Source: Symbiodinium natans
Taxonomy: Eukaryota; Sar; Dinophyceae; Suessiales; Symbiodiniaceae
Length of the DNA: 64,000 nt
Assembly (NCBI GenBank): GCA_905221605.1
Contig: CAJNDS010002124.1
Location: 534,921-598,920, forward strand
Direction of reading: 5' to 3'
Numbering within the stretch: position 1 is the first letter of the stretch; the number at the start of each line of letters is the position of its first letter. Under the pieces are notes generated by a model. The model had not been told where the DNA came from. It saw nothing but the letters and a program-made list of their open reading frames with translations, and searched no databases. Shown here in pieces: positions 34,901-46,900 of the stretch. The translations under genes were made by a program, and so were the position numbers.

Positions 34901-37872
34901 TAAAAACGAAACCCCAAACCCTGCCCTGAAACCCCTAACCCCTGAACCCTACGCCCCTCAACATTCTGGAGCAATCTGTCGGGATTGGGATATTTTTCAT
35001 CTTTAGGGCCTGGGGAGGTACCGGAACGTAGTGTTGGTGTTAAAGTCGGTGGGTTGCAGGGTTTAGTGATCTTTTGGGGCTTACTTCACAACCTTAGTAA
35101 GCTAGGATTATAAGTACGGCACATAAGTGGCTCCTGCGTAGTCTTATTGATAGCTTACACTCCCCCTCCTCCTGGACGCGAAACTCTGACCAGGGTAGGG
35201 CCCGGCCCCCAGCCTGTTGATTTGAGTAAGGTCCCTAAGCCCACAAGCCCTGCAAGCCCCGCATCCAGAAGCAAAACCGGATTGCCAGAAATCTTCCAAG
35301 CCCAAAATGTTCAGCTGACCTCCCCAGCCGCAAAGACTCCTCTATCACCAACCTCCTCCCCCTCGCCTTAAAGACAGATGCACATGATAGTGGCAGATGA
35401 AAAACAACTTCTTAAACAGCCCGTAGCCCGGTGTAGCACCACCCTAAACCCAACACCGGGACCCAGAGTAGGCCCTTGTTCCCTTGTTTTAGGGCTGAGG
35501 TGTCCTTTATAAGCCCCGTTGAACCAAATAGGGCGCCCCACCCCCAGTTGTTTTTTCCCTAAACCCTAAACCCTAAACCCTAAACCCTAAACCCTAAACC
35601 CTAAACCCTAAACCCTAAACCCTAAACCCTAAACCCTAAACCCTAAACCCTAAACCCTAAACCGAGCCCCGAACTTTCTGTACGAGTTTTTAGTAAGGGA
35701 GCCAGGTACCCTGTATAACCCCTTTCAGGGACATGTAGGCATCCTAATCCCAAAATCCCTTACGAAGTTCCCTAAACCCTAAGCCCTAAACCCCTGAGGA
35801 ACACTAAACCCTAAACCCTAAAATTTAAACCCTAAACCCTAAACCCTTGAGGAACCCTAATCCCTTGAGGAACCATAACCCTTAAGGAAGCTCCTGATCA
35901 TCTCCTACGACCAGCGCCCTGGGCGCGAAAGGGTCATTCCTGGGTCGACGGATGTGGGATCTAGGGATTTGAGTCTAAACCCAAAACCAAAAACCCCAAG
36001 CCAAGCCCCAAACCCCAAAGCCCTAAACCTCAAACCCTAAAGCCCTAAGCCCTAAACCTCAAACCCTAAACCCCAATCCCAAGCTCCCAAGCCAAGACAG
36101 GCGACCGGGACTGATCTTAGGCCCTTGTTCCGAAAAAACCTAACCCTAAACCCTCAACCCCCCCCCCCCCCTCTAAACCCTAAACCCTAAATCCTAAACC
36201 CTCAACCCCTCCCCCCCCCCCCTCTAAACCCTAAACCCTAAATCCTAAAACCCTAAACCCTACTCCCCCCCCCCCCCCCCCCCCCCCCGACCAAAATTAA
36301 AAAGACGAGTCCTGGAACCTAGGCTTCGCATCCACGCTGACGCCCTGGACACCGCGCTCGAGCTCCTGATTTGCGATGAGGGGCACCGGCTCAAGTCAGG
36401 CGCCATTTGTTAGGGTTTAGGGTTTAGGGTTTAGGGTTTAGGGTTTAGGGTTTAGGGTTTAGGGGTCTCAGAGGGATTTTGGGGTTTGGGGGGTCCAGGG
36501 GTTTAGAGTCTGAGCGTCTATAGGGGTCTAGGGGTTTAGGGGTTTAGGGTTTAGGGGTCTATAAAGGGTTTGGGGGCTTAGCGCCCAGGGTTTTGAAGGT
36601 GTTGCTGAAGGGCAGGGTTGAGGAATGAGGCTTAGGTGTTTACAGCCGGGTTCGGGTTTAAGGGGTCAAGTGTTCTGGGGCCCGATCTTTTGTAAACCCT
36701 AATTCTGAAAACCCAAAACCCTAAAGCAGCTTAAGGGGTTTCATCAGGGTTTTTTGGCCTCGGCAGTTCCCACGTCTGACCTTTTTTTTTTCGGGTCGAG
36801 GGTTTCGGGGAAAAAGGGTTTGGGGCACCGCTTCTTTCTCCAGCTATTTTTTTTGGGCGGGGGCCTCAGGCGAGATCAGAAGATCGAACCCTAAACCCTA
36901 AACCCTAAACCCTAAACCCTAAACCAGTACCCTCAATCCTAGAAAGCCTAAAGACCCACACCCCTTCAGCCTCTGGGGTTCCAAGTATGGGCCGTTAACT
37001 TGTTAGCCCGTATCTTACACTATACTATAATACCAAACACCCACAGCCCAAACAACCTTTTGGCCCTTTCATCCCCTAAACCCTAAACCCTAAACCCTAA
37101 ACCCTAAACCCTAAACCCTAAACCCTAAACCCTAAACCCTAAACCCTAAACCCTAAACCCTAAACCGCCCTAAAGAGCCCTCGTCTCCGGTTTTCTAGGG
37201 GCTTCCGGGCCGCCTCGGGAGAGCGCAGGCTGCGCCACGACCACCAAGAAGCTGCAGTCGATGCGCTGCAAGCGGCGGATCCTGATTTCAGGCCTTGCTT
37301 TTTTGGGGGGTTCTTTGCAGGGTTTAGGGTGTGGGGTTTAGGGTTTAGGGTTTAGGGTTTAGGGTTTAGGGTTTAGGGTTTAGGGTTTAGGGTTTAGGGT
37401 TTAGGGTTTAGGGTTCAGGCCTCCCCTTATAGTATAGGGCTTAGGGGTTAGGACTTGGAGTTCCGAGCTTAGGGCATGCAGGGCTTTGGGTTTAGGATTC
37501 GGGGTTCCGGGTTTAGGGATTTTAGGGTTTAGGGTTTAGGGTTTAGGGATTTTAGGGAGTTTGTGGGCGGTGACCTTGGCAAGCCACGATGCCGCTCTTT
37601 GCAGGAACACCTCTTCAGAACAATCTCGACGAGTTCTACACGTGCTGCCAGTTCGTCTACCCGAACATGCCACATGGAAGAAACCCTAAACCCTAAACCC
37701 TAAACCCTAAACCCTAAACCCCACGTTGTTTTTTTCGAAGTGGCAGTTCCGTAGCATCGGCATCGATAAACCCTGCCAGATAGGCCCCTGGAATGTTTTG
37801 TCTTTCCTTAAATAGGGCTTCGGGCTTAGGCGGGAGCTTAGGATTTGGGCTGGCTCAAAAAGGTTGTGGGCA

Positions 37873-37908
<36 letters not shown>

Positions 37909-40900
37909 CGGGGGGGGAAATTCTCCACCCCCTAAACCTGGGCCCAGGGGTTTAGGGCTTAGAGTCTTTCCCTACCATTCCCTACTGTGTTGGGCTTAAG
38001 GGCTTAGAGAGGGTTTAGGGCTGAGGGTTTTGAGTGTTTTCAGAGTGTTTAAGCGCCTTTGCCTAGGCTACCTGCTTCCGCGGTCTTCCAGCGCGTTTTC
38101 AAGCACGCAATCGAGCCTCGGCCAGAACACAATGGGAGAAAGTGAGTTTAAGACAAGAACTAAGTGCTGAAACCCTAAATCCTTAACTAGGACACCGAGT
38201 AGGCCCTTATTGTCTAGGTTCCCTTATAAGCCCCTTTAAGCCACAAAGGGCACCCGTTTTGTTTCGAGGTAACTCTTAAGTGATGAGACCCTAAATTTAA
38301 ATCCTTACCCTTAGTCCTAGTCGCGTTGAGGGTTTAGGGGGTGCCCCAAACAATCATAGAATTGAGAGGGTTTAGGGTGTAGGGTTTAGGGTTTTAGGGT
38401 TTAGGGTTTAGGGTTTAGGGTGCCCCAAGCGCAAAGCTCCCCCCCTCCCCCTCGCGCCAGTTTCGGGTTGAGAGCTGCGGAGTGAGGTGCCTAAACCATA
38501 AACCCTAAACCCTAAACCCTAAACCCTAAACCCTAAACCCTAAACCCTAAACCCTAAACCCTAAACCCTAAACCCTAAACCCTAAACCCTAAACCCTAAA
38601 CCCTAAACCCTAGCCCTAAACCCTAAACCCTCGACCTTCTCGACCCAGCATCGGCCAAGGACCGGTCAAGAGACAAGAATGCCTCGGCCGAGGCAAGGCT
38701 TGCCCCCGGCGAGCTTTCTTGGGTTTAGGATGCAACTAGGGTTTCTTGAAGGTTTAGGGTTTAGGGTTTAGGGTTTAGGGTTTAGGGTTTAGGGTTTAGG
38801 GTTTACTTAAGGTTTCTGTAGGGTTTCAGTCGGGTTTAGCTATTCTATGCTTAGGGTTCCTTAAACCCTCGGCCCAAACCCTGAGCCCTAAGCCCTAAAC
38901 CCTAAACTGTCAGGTGGGCTTGGGTTCCGTAAACCCTAAGCCCAAAACCCTGAACCCTAAGCCCTAAATCCTCAACTGTCAGGTGGGCTTAAGTGTTGGG
39001 GGTTTAGTAGGGGCTAGAACATCCTCAAAGCCTAAGCCCTGAAGCCTTATGCCTTGACGGGACTCTTGAGTCGGGTCTAGGGTTTAGGGTTTAGGGTTTA
39101 GGGTTTAGGGTTTAGGGTTTAGGGTTTAGGGTTTAGGGTTTAGGGTTTAGGGTTTAGGGTTTAGGGTACGGGGGGACAACCAAGGAAGGAAATCAACTCC
39201 CCTAATCGCCCTGAACTTATATTTCCCAGATCGAACCAAGAAACAACCAAGAACACGGATAAGAGCAACCCAGGGGGGAAGGAAAGGGGGAAGGAACCCA
39301 CACCCTTACCAAACCCTAAGAACCCAGGCACTTCTTTTTGAACTTGTGGCTTTCTGTTCAAGCCCATCTTGAGCCAAATACGATTACCGGGTTCATTAAC
39401 CCTTCCAACTTCCAACACTAACTCCTTTCTACAATACCAATTGCAGCTCCGCACTCCCCCTGTCCTAGGATTTCCTAGGACACATTGGAGATGCAGATCT
39501 TTTGGCCAAAAACTGCCATTACGGCAGCAGCCAGCTGCTTGAAATGCAAATTGTGGTTTAACGTCTTCCAGGACGGAATTATAGCACATTGGCTAACCTA
39601 CTACCCATAGAGAATCTTTTTTCACCTTGATCCTCTCATCACTGAAGACTCCTTGGCCTTCTTCACCACAAACCGTGGTCTTCGCTACGCGAAAAGCTAC
39701 TGACTCCTACTATCAGGGATTTCCATACCCTTAATAGTAACCACCACCTTTGTCAGCACATTGGCTGTTCCAGCGCACCGGTCTCCAGAAAGAGAAAAAC
39801 CATCCCTTCATCCATACCATCCAATCACTTCTTTTTCCGATTGTTGGCAATCTTGAGGTGAAGTTGCAGCAGAATATACTCCAGGTCCGAAATCGTAAGA
39901 ATAGGATCCTGTATGCCCCTTTGAATTGAGGATACCAATCCTTCTCTCTTCGCATCCTCAATCGCCTGGCAAGATTGATCCAGCTCTTCATTCGCATTGG
40001 CAGACCCTGGTGCCTCCGCATCGGATGGACGATCCTTTTCCTCAGGATCTTGCACCATTACCACCTCTTCTTTTTTGGGACTCTGACTTTTCTCCTTCTT
40101 CTTTGTCTTTCCACCGACATTTGACTTTGTGCGTGCTTTTGAGGCTTTTTCCACTGCAGAAACCACCACATTGGATGATGATCCACCCTTCTCAATGACC
40201 GCCGGCATCTTCTTCGGCTTTGGAACCATGAGGGTATAAGGATCTTCGATAGCTGCAGCTTTCCTCTTCTTTTTTACCTTTTTCTTCTCCTCCTCAACGG
40301 CAACCTCCGTCTCCGAAGTCTCAACCACTTCTTTTTCGGCAGGAATATCTTTGCTGGACTCCCCTTCTAGGGACCTCTTTTTCCCTTTTTTGGGATCCTT
40401 TTCTTCTCCCAAATTGGCTCGCTCATACCATATCCTCAGGTCATTGACCCATTCTTCCACCTCCGCGAGCGAAACATCGTACGACTTCACTACTTCGAGA
40501 AGTTCCAGCACTGACAACATTTCAGTGGTCCACGAAACCCATACTTGATCCATGTAGTCAGCATCTCCAGTGATCTTCAGGAGTTTGAACAATGGGTCCG
40601 CCTCTGCTCGAGCCAAATCTGACTTGCCATTGGACAGAAATGAAATCGCCTCCATCAACAGTTCCGTCATCTTGGTCTCTTCGTCATAAACCATAAAATC
40701 CTCCTCATCATCACCGAACTGTTCAGGAGAGATCTCCTTTTTTCCACCATTTGCACCAGACTTTCTCCTTGGACCATCCCTTGGGGGCGTCCTTGGAGAC
40801 CTTGGCCTCTGTTTTTCCAACGGAACCTCATGTCCAAAGACACACCTGTCACCAAACCGACACTTCCCAGACCGAGCAAACTGGACGCACCTCACACCAG

Positions 40901-43900
40901 TTGCATCATGCGAGAACTCACAATCCTTTCCAGCGAAACATTCTCTCCCTGCCACATAGTACTTGCACCAATATGAATGTAGCACCACATCATCTTCGGA
41001 ATGGATGAATTTGCAGTCGTCACCAAATTTGCAGCGATCTTTCCCTTTGCCAAACCAATAGCAGAAACCCTTCTTCCTCTTCTCCAAGCGCTCTGCCTCA
41101 TACCGGTCCATAGGGCGACTGTGCTCTACATGAACATTGCCATGTACCTGGGGACTGCTCCCTTCACCCGACGTGCTATCAGTATTTGGTGCTTGGAGTA
41201 CAGCTGGAAAACCTGGCCTTGGTCCTACCACCTTCATGATCGGTTTTCCGCCAACTCCTGAGCCATGCTGAGACGATCCAAAAACATTGAACATCTTCAT
41301 GAAGGCCTTCCTAGCGCCAATCTTCTGCACCCTTTTGATTGGACGTTTCATTGCTCCAACCTTGCATCCAGATGCATTCAAACGACGCAACCTTCTAAAC
41401 CCAACTCTATGTCCCTTCTTCCAAAGAGCCATAAGAATTTTAGAGGCAGTAACATTCTCCACCTCTACCTTTTCCAATGATCCCTCACTTCCCGGAACAA
41501 ACCCATCCATATCTGAAGACCTTTCCATCTTTTTTGACACCACTTCGTCGAGGTAGTCTTCTGAAATCCAGGGAAAGTTCCCCTTAGAGGAAGGATTGTC
41601 ATCATTGTTTGGTCCTTCACCAGGATATCCTTTGGTGCTGTCAAAGATCTTACCAGTAGTGCGGTCCTGCATAGAGAAATTCGAAGCCACGCGGGAGTAC
41701 ACTGACCACAAGAAAATCCTTGTGTCCGCCAGTCTGGATGACCCACTGGATTTCTCCTCTTCCGGAGAAACTTCTGGCGCTTTGCCCTTCCCTCCAGTGT
41801 CACCGCTTGTCTCACCTCCAGCATCTTCAATGGGAATAAGGGATTCATTGTTCCCTTGATCAAGCACCGCATCCTCTAGTCCAAGAACTTCCAGCATCGC
41901 TGTCGAAGGATCCACCTCCTCATCCGCATCGTCGTCCATCCTTCTCCAGAGAGCCTCCAATTGGTCCGCACAAGTCGCCGCTTGAAGAAACTCCATCAAC
42001 CGAGCCCTCCCGCGCTGCCAGAGAAATTCTGAAACCATCACCGACCCTTGTGCTCCCAGATTCAGGAATGGGTGAACCATTTTGGCTACCCTCGCCATAA
42101 GTTCAATATGAACTTCCATGCCTGGACTGCGGCTCCAATCATAGGCAATTGCCTCCATAGCAGTACCAAACTTGTCCGTATTCTTGAATTCCCCTTCCAG
42201 ACCAGGAGACAACAAGGCACCCATCACCGAAAGAGGGTAATTCCCCACCGCCGGCAAGCACGGGTTGTCATGGAACGAATGATGCAGGTCAGTATAATAT
42301 CCTTGATCTCTCCTTTGAAAAAGGAGTGTTCCAGTCCCTAGCTGGGCATTCATTTCATCCACTTGAACCATTTCAGCACATATCCTCTGTGCCAGGTGCG
42401 CCATTGCTGGCCAGACGGTACGATCGGTCAGACCGCGACGCATAACCCAATCAGTTGTTGGCGACTGGATCAGCGTTCCTGGATCATACACCATAACCAT
42501 TGCACCGTCTCCCATTGACTGATCAGCATCGTCCTCCAGTGCCAGGTTCTCATCCTGTTCGCTTGCACCCTCGGATGACATGCTAATAACCAAATTTCGA
42601 TCCATCTTATTGGACCCTTTTTGGCAATCTCTTTGCCCCATTGGCAACTTGCCAACTGCAACCTTCCAATAAATTCGAGTCAGAAGGCCTTTCACCAGCA
42701 ATTGCTGAAGGTCACTCCTCACCGGACCACCATCCAACATCTTCGCATCATTACCACGGAGATCATTGCTCCCGCCTTCTCCTTCTTTTTGGTCGGTCTC
42801 CTCGCCAGAAATCTGTACTGCTCCTTCCGGCGCCGTCTCCTGTCCAGCCACTTCATGCCCAGGAAGAACTTGAGCGCTTTCAGAGACATTCACCTGTCCA
42901 GCAGCACCTTGCCCAGGTAAAACCTCATCCGTGGAGCCCACCGCCAGCGAACCAACCATAACTGAACCATCCCTTGTTCTTTTTTGAGACCGTTCAGCTC
43001 GACGAGAAGGTTGTGGTAGCGAAAAAACTTGTGAAGTCACTTCTTGGCGGGTCTCCCCCCGCGACGCTTTGTCGCGCCCTTCGCCAAGGTGAACCGATTT
43101 TTTCGGCCCATCATTGGAGCCTGAAGAACCACTTTGTGGAACATTGCCACGACTCGCAGTTCTCCACGAATCCCTTTCTTGCAAAAAGAGTTCCTTCAGG
43201 CGTTGTACCGCATTGGTCTCCTCCTCGCTTGAATCGCTTGAGGAAGCGGCATACGAGACCAAAGCCTCCGCCTGGTCATCATCATCCACCACATCTGCCC
43301 ACGCTCTGCTGAATGGATACGACAAACCACCACGAGGTTTCACCGGCTCCAGTGGCTTCGGTTTTTCCACCACTTCCGCCAGTTGCACTCGTCGTTGTGA
43401 CCGAGATCGTGGCACCTGTCGCACCTGTTTTTTGTCCAGCAAGGGCCTTCCCCTTCTTACAGGGTTTGATCTTGACCGATACTTTTTCGTTGGTGGATTC
43501 ACCGGCGGCATTCCAACTCCCACCAACCGCAGCTTCTGTACGCACAACGGAGACCTCTGCGCAAGCGTCCAACCATCACGGTACCTGACCTTATCAAAAA
43601 GCTCCCGATAGGAACCTCTCGGCATAGTTTTTGCACCGGAGTCTTCAGCTTCACGCACCTGAGTGAGGGTTCGCACCGCCGCTCTTCCAGTCCCTTTGTT
43701 CCCAGAAGATTGTTGTACCCGTACAGATGCATCAGAAGGAACTGCCTTTTCCGGTCCTCCCGGTCGATATCGGACCTCACCCACCAATTGCAGAATTTTG
43801 CATGCGGTCACTTTGTTGATCCCTTTGTCAACCAAATCTTCCACAAAGATGAACTCTTGCAAGTCCGACACATTGGTCACACCAAGCGTAATCATCACCT

Positions 43901-46900
43901 CACTTACATGAGGGGTATACACCCACAGGTGTGCGTTGCGAGCCATCCAATTTTCAATCGGCTCCTCCGGATTGTGAAGCTGAGTACTAGTGGATGCAGC
44001 CACCGAATTCTTTTGCTCATCAGCTTCTACTTCATCCAGAATACCTTTTTCACCATCTTTTTGTGACACATTGGTCATTTGCAGTGCTTTTGGTGCCGAG
44101 GATGAGGAAGATTCAGCTCCCCCACTTGCAGGTGGCTGAAAAGTGCTTCTGTCCGAGATCTCCCATCCTCTCTCCTTTTCAAACCGGACCTGATTGGCCA
44201 CGTGTACCAGGTGTTTCAGGAGTGTTGACCGCTCCTCGGACATCTCGTCGTGTGAGTACTTGCAGAAATTTAACCCTTTCCGGCAACGTCCTCGGAGGTA
44301 ATAATCGAAACAGCAATTGTGGAACCCTGCGTCCCTTAGCGCCTTCCTGGAAGCATTGTCCCAAGATTTGCCGGGCTCCCAAGTCCCTTCCAATGCTACA
44401 TCATCGTTGTGAAGGTACCTGCATGCAGTCCCATATTTACAAGCACCTTGATTGTAATACAAGCACAGCCGACCTTTTGGCTCACCTGACGTAGGCTCAC
44501 CCTTTGATGCACCTTTGCCAAAATTGTACTTGGCCCGGAAGGCTAAATCCTCCCGCTCCTGCTGTGCCTCATCCACTGTACCTTCCTCTGTGGGAGGGTC
44601 ACCGATGTTCCCGTCCTCATCATCAGCTTCTTGGCTATTCTTTGGATCAGTTGACCCCCCTTCTGGCCAACCTTCACCGTACCGACGATGCTCATAGGGA
44701 CACCCATCGCCATTGCGACACCTTCCCTTATTGAAGAACCTGCACAGCTTGCTGTAACCAGGTGACAACACCGTCTTTGGTGTCATGTAAGCCTTTTTGT
44801 ACTGGTCAGGATCCATGTAGGCTTCCATTGGCTTGTTCTCCCTTTTGCTCATGGATTGCACTGCACCATCAAGCTCCTGCAAAAATAGCTTGGTGTCCAA
44901 CCAAAGCGCGTTCCAAAACTCCTCTTCCCCTTGATCCAGCACCACTGCCACCGCATCACCCACAACTGGTCGAGAAAATCTCCTTTTCCTACGTGCCAGT
45001 TCGAAGAGCGCGTTGTGGTACTGTGTTCGGGAAAAGGTGGTTAACTCCCCCAAACCTGTGTTTTCTGTACCATCAGGCTCCCAACCATCATCTTGCAAGA
45101 TGCCATACGCGCGCCGAGCTTCCGCATTGAGGAATGCCTGATCCGCAACACACTCCTGTAAATCTTCCATCGGCCGACCTAACAGCATCCCAGTAATTTT
45201 GCCAACATAGGCTTCCTCTTCATTTCCATTCTCCAGAAGAGCTTTGTAGATCTTTTCTCCATAAAGTTGCCTTTCTTTTCGTTCTTCAGAAGACAACTCC
45301 TGTACCACAAGCTCTTCATCGGATTGCTCTTCCTCCTGTTTCCAGTCCCATTGACCGTTGGAATCTTGGTACCATTGACCAGCATACCATGAATCCGTCC
45401 ACCACGTACTCCAGCCGCTGGGTTTCCACTTCCGCAGCGTCGAAGAAGAGTCCTCCACGTCCTCTTCCAAAACCAGAAAGGTGTCCAAGATTATGGTACC
45501 ATCATCTTCCACTCGTTTCACTGTTCCATTGACAGTATCACCAAACTTGAACTGATATGCATTGTTCCCTTCTGCAGGAATCAATACATTCATATCCCCA
45601 TGGTCCAAAAAGGCTCCATACCCATTGATGCAGCGCACTAGACCCATGATCTCATCTCCCTCTTGATAGCAATGTGGCCCAGGTGACTCCAAGGCTCCCG
45701 CTCGGGGCACTTTCTTTACACGCTCTTCAGAAACCATCTCTGTATCATCGGCTCCTGGCGCATCCTTTGTCTTCACCTTTGGGTCACACTGCTCGTCCTG
45801 CTCCACGAGTCCCACAAGCTCATCTTTTTTGTGCTCCTGGATTTCAGGACCTCCCTTTTTCTCCGCCAACGGCTTTGCCTCATCTGCTGTAGTTCGCTCG
45901 GTGTCGACTTCCGGTGAACTTCCAGACGGCAACGCTTCTCCCTTCATGGGAGTGGACCCATCATTGGAGTCCTTTGTCTCACCTTCTGCAGCAGGCAAAT
46001 CTTCTTCCACTGCAGGGCAATTGAGTCGATCATCCACGGCAGGCACGCTTTCTTCCACCGCAGGCTCCTTTGGTTCCATGGCCTCCAAAGGAGAATTTCC
46101 ACCATCATTGACCACAGCTGCCTCATTGGCTCCGGTGTAGCCCTTGTCATTTCGTTCCTCGCTGCTAACTTCAGGTTGCACCAGTGCGTCCACCTGTGAA
46201 CCTCCATCATCAGCTGCTGCGGAGACCTGCGCCCCATTGTTGCAGTCGCCCGTGGAACGTACCACCACATGCACCTCAACCCGTGCTTCCTTCGCACTCC
46301 AGGTAATATCTGGCGCATCAACCCGCGCATCATTGGCGCTCCAGGCCTCATTTTTCAGATCATCCGTGTCTCCAGCTATTCCAGAAGCTTCTTTTTCCCC
46401 TTGAATGGCAGAATTCTTGGCACCAAACGAAGAGACCTCCTCAGTCGTAACACACAACTTTTTCTCTCCATCCTCCGAATCTCCAGGACCACCTTCCTGA
46501 ACAACAGGTACCACATCCACCACTCGCTCTTCTGCAGCCGACACAGTTCCGATCACCTCATTGGGCATTTTCTCTTCTGGATCCACCAATTCCATCGCTG
46601 CCCCACCCTCAGAAAGCGCTTCTGTTTCTTCCCGATCCAGGTGTTGAGCTCCAGCGATGTTGGCTTGGTTCCCAGGAATCCCTTCCTCATCAGGAGAACC
46701 CGAGGTCGGGGCGTCACCATCAGCCCTAGGACCGCTATCCCTGATAGTAGAGGAAAAATCTTTTTCACCTAAACTATTTACACTACCCTGGAATGCCCTC
46801 GTAGACTCAGTCTTCGGAGTAGAGGATGAAGAATCCAGTGCCGCCTCCATTTCCAGCTCATTGCCCAAAGGAGACCCAACCACCTCGTCACTCTTCACCT

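Noticed and set aside
39161-39589. A separate 142-codon - strand gene
   Set aside because: It is the 3' LTR plus adjacent element sequence, in the same frame as the LTR translation of the other copy.
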